This document shows, one piece after another, positions 59,843 to 64,000 of a stretch of 64,000 bases of DNA. Each line of letters starts with the position of its first letter. Within the stretch, counting starts at the first letter, position 1. This stretch comes from Thalassospira marina. Its GTDB lineage: Bacteria; Pseudomonadota; Alphaproteobacteria; Rhodospirillales; Thalassospiraceae. The stretch covers positions 844,045 to 908,044 of the forward strand of contig NZ_CP024200.1 in assembly GCF_002844375.1 (NCBI RefSeq), read 5' to 3'. A program made the position numbers and the translations under genes. The notes beneath the pieces are model-generated. The model had not been told where the DNA came from. It saw nothing but the letters and a program-made list of their open reading frames with translations, and searched no databases.

Positions 59843-60567
59843 CCCTGAAGCGAAAGCGCAAGGACGCCCCGCCCCTTCCCAAAGGGCGTCATGCCAGCAT
59901 CGCGGAAAACGACCCATACGGCTTTCAGGCCAGCCATCGCCGTCTCGCCTGGATGTGCCGCATGCTGACCGCCTCGGTCGTGGTGCTGGGTGCTGGCCAG
60001 GTGGTGTCATTGCAAACCATCTCGGCCCTGGTGCCGCTCAAGGAAAAGGAATTTGTCTTTGTCCGTACCTATGGCGCGGATGATCGCACCTATCAGATCG
60101 AACCGATCTCAAAGCAGGTCGATGGTTTTGATCTGTTCCTTGAAGCAACCGCCCGGCGCTTTATTCGCATTCTGCTGGCGATTGATCCTGTCACCCAGGA
60201 AGAACGGCTGCGCGAAGCCTCCAAGCTGTCGTCATTGGCCTATTGGGAACAGTTTCGCAAGGAACGGATTGCCACTGGCGAGTTGCGCGATGCACTGGAT
60301 CGCGGGGTGGTGCGCAAGATCGATGTTGAGACCATCAACCGGGTGGCCAGCCTGACCGATGATTACAAGTTCGCCATCGATTTCATCCAGACCGACACGA
60401 TCAATGGCCGCCCGCTGGGCCAGCCGCAGCGCCTGCGCGCTTACCTCTCGCTGATCACGCGCCCGCAACAGGATGTGCCGGTCGCAGAAAAATACACCAA
60501 TCCCTTCGGCCTTACCGTGACCGGACTGGTCTTGCGCAAACGCAACCCGTCCGGCGCAGGAGAATAA
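59830..60567 (+). CDS. virB8: VirB8/TrbF-type protein
   Basis: 245 residues. Polar N-terminus, one membrane helix near 40-60 (LTASVVVLGAGQVVSLQTISAL) and a periplasmic VirB8 domain (EFVFVRTYGADDRTYQIEPI, FIQTDTINGRPLGQPQRLRA). It nucleates assembly of the channel. The start overlaps the lipoprotein gene. Confidence 0.85.
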   Translation: MARLTLKRKRKDAPPLPKGRHASIAENDPYGFQASHRRLAWMCRMLTASVVVLGAGQVVSLQTISALVPLKEKEFVFVRTYGADDRTYQIEPISKQVDGFDLFLEATARRFIRILLAIDPVTQEERLREASKLSSLAYWEQFRKERIATGELRDALDRGVVRKIDVETINRVASLTDDYKFAIDFIQTDTINGRPLGQPQRLRAYLSLITRPQQDVPVAEKYTNPFGLTVTGLVLRKRNPSGAGE

Positions 60568-60572
60568 TTTTC

Positions 60573-62279
60573 ATGAAAAACCGTCTTCGCAAATTCGCCT
60601 GGACTGTGGCACTGGCCACCCTGCTGGTTGCACTGGCTGCCGTTTTTGTCATCCATAATGCGCGCGCCCAAACCGCCGCGTTTACCTCCGGCCGGCCGCC
60701 CATGCCGGGACAGCGGCAAAATGGCAACAGCCAGGCCAATTCCGCAAATGCTGGCAACCAGCCAACAGATGCCGCCACACCGGCCAATCCGGCCCCGAAA
60801 GTGCCGACCATGCCGGTCCCTGATTCTGTCGTCAAACAGGCCAAGGACCAGGCCGAGGGCCGCTTTGGTCCCATGGTCCGCCCGCGTACCAGCGGCCAGA
60901 TCCAGGATGCCTGGGATTATGCCGAGAAGAATGACGGGGTTTATGTCACCGATATGTGTGAAACCTGCACCTATCGGGTGCGGACCCGGGAATATCTCGT
61001 CACCCTGATCGAACTTCCGGCCGGTGAGGAAATCACCCGTATTGATGTCGGTGATCCGCGCAGCTGGTCGGTCAATAAACGCGATGAACGGCGCATTGCC
61101 ATTCGTCCGGCCAGTTACGGCTATGACACCTCCATGATTGTTTATGGCGGGTCGGGCCATGTCTATCCCTTCTATCTGCGGGCAGAAGGGGTCAATTCCA
61201 TCAATATGCCCGACCTTCTGGTGCGCCTGAAAGGCTCGGTCACAACCCGTGACGACATGACCGTGGCCATGGTCCGCCCGCAGCAACGCCTGCGCTATGG
61301 CAGCGGGGTACAGCAGACCAGATTGCAAAACGAAGCCGGGATTATCCTGCCTGATCCTGTCACCGGTCAATATCACGACATTCAGGAAATCCCGCTTGAT
61401 AACCAGGGCAACCCGATCCAGTTGACCGGTCCCGATGGCACACCGCTTGAAAGCGACTATCAACCCCGTGTCACCGGCTATTACCAGGGCCGCCCGATCA
61501 TTGAAAACATGCCAACCGGCACGGCTGACGCCCCTGGCAGCACCACCCGCCCCGATCTGGTCGCCGGACGGTTCGATCGCAACGGCAATCTAGTTGCCCC
61601 GCTTAACTATGATGGCAGCATGCCGGTTTTTAGCGATGAAACCGGCCAGATCATTACCCGGCAAACGGCTAATGGGGATGGAACGGCAGGTGAAACGACA
61701 GGCCAGACAACAGGCAATGCCGCGACTGGCAAAACCAGCTCCGGCGTCACAATCACCCGTACCAAAAACGGCATCGTTACCGGCCAGGGGCGCAGCTACA
61801 GCAATCAGCCGGTCGCCCGGATCGATACATCAGACACGGTATCGAACACACCGGACAACACTGCTTCAGGAACAGTCGCCAAATCTGCAACAAGCAATCC
61901 TGCAGGCGCTGACGACAGCGAGATGGCGAAAGCCGTTCATGATCTCAGTGATACCGATCCTGGCACGCCGAAGGACGATTTTATTGCCGATGCCGGCTTT
62001 GATCCCAACAAGCTGCGCGGCTGGGGGGATTATGACCTGTGGGGCGATGATGAACTGCGCCCGATCACGGTGTTTCGCGATGACTATTTTACCTATATCC
62101 GCTTTGGCGAGCGCTGGAAGGATCTTGAACTGCCGACCGCCTATGTCGTGGTCGATGGGTTGGACGAGCTGGTCAATACCCGCATCCAGGGTCACACCTA
62201 TATTGTCGAAAGCACCCAGCGCCTGATCTCGCTTAAAAGCGGCAAGAAGTTCCTCTGCATTGAATATGAGGGGGACTGA
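60573..62279 (+). CDS. virB9: VirB9/TrbG-type protein with a large internal insertion
   Basis: 568 residues, about twice the usual VirB9 length. A signal peptide (MKNRLRKFAWTVALATLLVA to NARAQTA) and Asn/Pro-rich leader precede the first VirB9 part (about 110-245, YRVRTREYLVTLIELPAGEEIT). A roughly 230-residue Gly/Thr/Asn-rich insertion follows (about 250-480) before the second part (VFRDDYFTYIRFGERWKDLE, YIVESTQRLISLKSGKKFLC). It forms the outer-membrane ring with VirB7 and B10. The insertion looks low complexity. Confidence 0.85.
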   Translation: MKNRLRKFAWTVALATLLVALAAVFVIHNARAQTAAFTSGRPPMPGQRQNGNSQANSANAGNQPTDAATPANPAPKVPTMPVPDSVVKQAKDQAEGRFGPMVRPRTSGQIQDAWDYAEKNDGVYVTDMCETCTYRVRTREYLVTLIELPAGEEITRIDVGDPRSWSVNKRDERRIAIRPASYGYDTSMIVYGGSGHVYPFYLRAEGVNSINMPDLLVRLKGSVTTRDDMTVAMVRPQQRLRYGSGVQQTRLQNEAGIILPDPVTGQYHDIQEIPLDNQGNPIQLTGPDGTPLESDYQPRVTGYYQGRPIIENMPTGTADAPGSTTRPDLVAGRFDRNGNLVAPLNYDGSMPVFSDETGQIITRQTANGDGTAGETTGQTTGNAATGKTSSGVTITRTKNGIVTGQGRSYSNQPVARIDTSDTVSNTPDNTASGTVAKSATSNPAGADDSEMAKAVHDLSDTDPGTPKDDFIADAGFDPNKLRGWGDYDLWGDDELRPITVFRDDYFTYIRFGERWKDLELPTAYVVVDGLDELVNTRIQGHTYIVESTQRLISLKSGKKFLCIEYEGD

Positions 62280-63997
62280 TGAGCACGGCATTTTGTGACA
62301 TTGCCCTGGTACTCGGCCTGACCTTTGGTGGCACCTGTGCGGATCCGGGCGCGCTCAAAGCCCCGCCGCAACTTCCGGCGGATGACAAAACCGTGTGGGG
62401 CGTACCAAGCGCCCCACCGGCACCGCCCAAAGCGCCCGAACCGGCTCCGAGCTTCCCGCCGGTCGTGGTGACAAAGAAGGTTTATATCGAGCGTCCGGCA
62501 CCACCTCCCCCGCCGCCTCCGGCTCCGGTCGTGCAACCGGCTCCGCCGCCAAAACCCGATCCTTACCGGCTGGCCCTTGAGGCTGCCTGGGCGCAAGCGG
62601 TGCCGGCCAACTGGCAGGTTGCGGGTTACAGCCAGCCCCCGGCTGCCCCGGGCCGCCCGGCACAGCGGGTCTCGCTCACACCCGGGCTGGGCGTTACACC
62701 GCAGCAAGACGAGAGCCTGTCGGTTTTTGTACCAGACATGGATCTGTCCAAAACTGGCAAAAGCACGGCCTCTGCGGGTCCATCCGCTTCCGGGCAAACT
62801 TCTGGCCTTTCGGCACCCGGCCCTTCTTCCCTGCCGTCATCACCTTCAGGTCAGCCGCTTAGCACGGACGGAATGGTGCCGGTCGGCAGCAATGGCGCTA
62901 TCCCCAACACACCAGCTACGCGCGATGCATCTGGCACAGCCGTCCGGCTGGAGCCGGGTATGGGGACGACAGGTGAACAGGCTCCCAATGTACAAGCTGG
63001 TGACATTCCGATGTCGCTAGATCAGCCAGGCGGCATTCCCGGCAAGCCCGAGCAAGCTGGCCAGACGCAGACTCAGCCCCAGACCAATCCCGCAAATGGG
63101 GGCGCTGCAACGGTAAACGGCACAAAAGCGGCAACTGCCAACGGTCAACCAACCGGTACCGTGACCCAACCGGCTAACAACGGTTCGAGCCATTCACCAG
63201 CAACTGCGATCAACAATAACGGTGTTTCTGCGGGGGCAGACAGCGCAAACGGCTCTACCGATACCAGCAACCTTGCCGTGCCTGATCTCTCCAAAATGGA
63301 TGAAGCCGCCCGCCCGGAACATATCCTCGATGCCAAAAAGATGGAGATCGAAGGCGATTATGAAGGCCCGCGCCGCACCTCCAGCCTGCCGGTCGATAAC
63401 TCGCGTATTTTGACCGCGGATCGTTATATCCCGGTCCAGCTTGAAACCGGGATCAACAGCCAGGTCGGCGGCGAGGATACCGGCACGGTGGTTGTGCAAA
63501 CCACGCGGGATGTTTTTGGCTATCACAGTCGCCTGGCGCTGTTGCCCAAAGGCTCGCGCCTGATCTGCAATTATATGCCGCCCGAGGATATGGGCAGTTC
63601 CCGTCTCGCCATGCAGTGCGAGCGGGTGCTGATTGCCGGGCACCGTGCTGAAATCCGCAATATCAAATCCCTTGTTGCCAATGCGCAAGGCCAGTTGGGC
63701 GCATCGGGCGAAGTGGACCGGCGCTTTATGGAACGCTATGGCAATGCGTTTCTTCTGACCGGCATTTCGACAGCGGTGCGCTATGCCGCCGCCTCGACCA
63801 AATCCGAAAGCAATGACGGCCAGGTCGCGACTGCCGCCTCGGAAAAAGCCGCCGAGGAACTGTCCAACAAATTTGGCGAGATCACCGCCAACATCCTCGA
63901 AGAAACCCTCTCTCTTAAACCCATCATCACCATTCCCCAGGGGACGCGCTTTCAGATCCGCCCCTCGATGGACTGGTATATCGCCAAGGTGGAATAA
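62279..63997 (+). CDS. virB10: VirB10/TrbI-type protein
   Basis: 572 residues, starting in the virB9 stop. The C-terminal domain (about 395-572; RYIPVQLETGINSQVGGEDTG, LLPKGSRLICNYMPPEDMGS and IPQGTRFQIRPSMDWYI) is VirB10. A Pro-rich segment (about 60-105) and a long Ser/Gly/Asn-rich linker precede it. The N-terminus has only one weak hydrophobic stretch (FCDIALVLGLTFGGTC) with no positive residue before it. A standard VirB10 membrane anchor is not obvious, so start or topology is unsure. Confidence 0.82.
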   Translation: MSTAFCDIALVLGLTFGGTCADPGALKAPPQLPADDKTVWGVPSAPPAPPKAPEPAPSFPPVVVTKKVYIERPAPPPPPPPAPVVQPAPPPKPDPYRLALEAAWAQAVPANWQVAGYSQPPAAPGRPAQRVSLTPGLGVTPQQDESLSVFVPDMDLSKTGKSTASAGPSASGQTSGLSAPGPSSLPSSPSGQPLSTDGMVPVGSNGAIPNTPATRDASGTAVRLEPGMGTTGEQAPNVQAGDIPMSLDQPGGIPGKPEQAGQTQTQPQTNPANGGAATVNGTKAATANGQPTGTVTQPANNGSSHSPATAINNNGVSAGADSANGSTDTSNLAVPDLSKMDEAARPEHILDAKKMEIEGDYEGPRRTSSLPVDNSRILTADRYIPVQLETGINSQVGGEDTGTVVVQTTRDVFGYHSRLALLPKGSRLICNYMPPEDMGSSRLAMQCERVLIAGHRAEIRNIKSLVANAQGQLGASGEVDRRFMERYGNAFLLTGISTAVRYAAASTKSESNDGQVATAASEKAAEELSNKFGEITANILEETLSLKPIITIPQGTRFQIRPSMDWYIAKVE

Positions 63998-64000
63998 GTC

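Noticed and set aside
60441..61463. A 340-codon open frame on minus within virB8/virB9
   Set aside because: Antisense shadow; the plus-strand genes carry signal peptide and domain motifs.

Overview
The window looks like chromosome of an alphaproteobacterium, most likely a Rhodospirillales/Thalassospira-type marine heterotroph. This is inferred from the dense set of ABC, TRAP and SLC13 uptake systems, the mid-50s GC look, the style of the 5S/23S sequence and the TTG/GTG starts behind GGGAGG-type ribosome sites. The organism name is inference; no taxonomic search was possible.

Layout. (1) 1-1.2 kb: 5' three quarters of nikA (minus strand) behind a large palindrome that resembles a NikR operator. 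(2) 1.5-16.2 kb: a catabolic region with a GntR regulator, a complete branched-chain-type ABC transporter (SBP-H-M-G-F), an SDR dehydrogenase and a beta-keto acid cleavage enzyme on plus; a carnitine-dehydrogenase-like enzyme, an alpha/beta hydrolase, a tiny membrane protein and a TRAP transporter (fused DctQM plus DctP) on minus; and a LysR regulator. Dehydrogenase plus cleavage enzyme fits degradation of carnitine or a similar 3-hydroxy acid. (3) 16.2-22.7 kb: an IS5-type transposase scrap, then a sulfate uptake operon on minus (rrf2-type regulator, sbp, cysT, cysW, cysA, SLC13 permease) with matching palindromes before the regulator and before sbp. (4) 23-29.8 kb: a carbohydrate ABC operon on minus (LacI regulator, SBP, two permeases, FAD oxidoreductase, ATPase) with two identical LacI-type operators, one inside the SBP coding sequence. 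(5) 30-34.2 kb: an AraC regulator and an AaeB/AaeX/AaeA-like efflux set. (6) 34.5-44.6 kb: a ribose-type ABC transporter, SDR, fused DhaK-DhaL kinase, separate DhaL, SorC-DhaK fusion regulator and divergent TIM-family isomerase. Together these read as a short-chain ketose/tetritol (erythrulose or dihydroxyacetone) pathway.

(7) 44.7-51.6 kb is a scar-like junction: 5S rRNA and only the last ~500 nt of a 23S gene (minus), a decayed DUF2493 gene, a small membrane protein, and a tightly coupled five-gene operon (TPR-like protein, NUDIX hydrolase, SAM methyltransferase, TrpRS-like class I synthetase with HIGH/KMSKS-type motifs, histidine phosphatase). A serine-recombinase remnant and two short pieces matching the 3' end of a tRNA-fMet follow. 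This operon is more A+T-rich than its surroundings and is my best candidate for an undescribed system. (8) 51.6-64 kb: the transfer region of an integrated conjugative element with IncP-like traK-traL-traM and a VirB/Trb type IV secretion set (B2, B3, B4, small TM protein, B5, B6, small TM protein, B7-like lipoprotein, B8, B9, B10). A secreted-protein gene on the opposite strand sits between B5 and B6. The element continues beyond the right edge; no VirB11, coupling protein or relaxase is in view.
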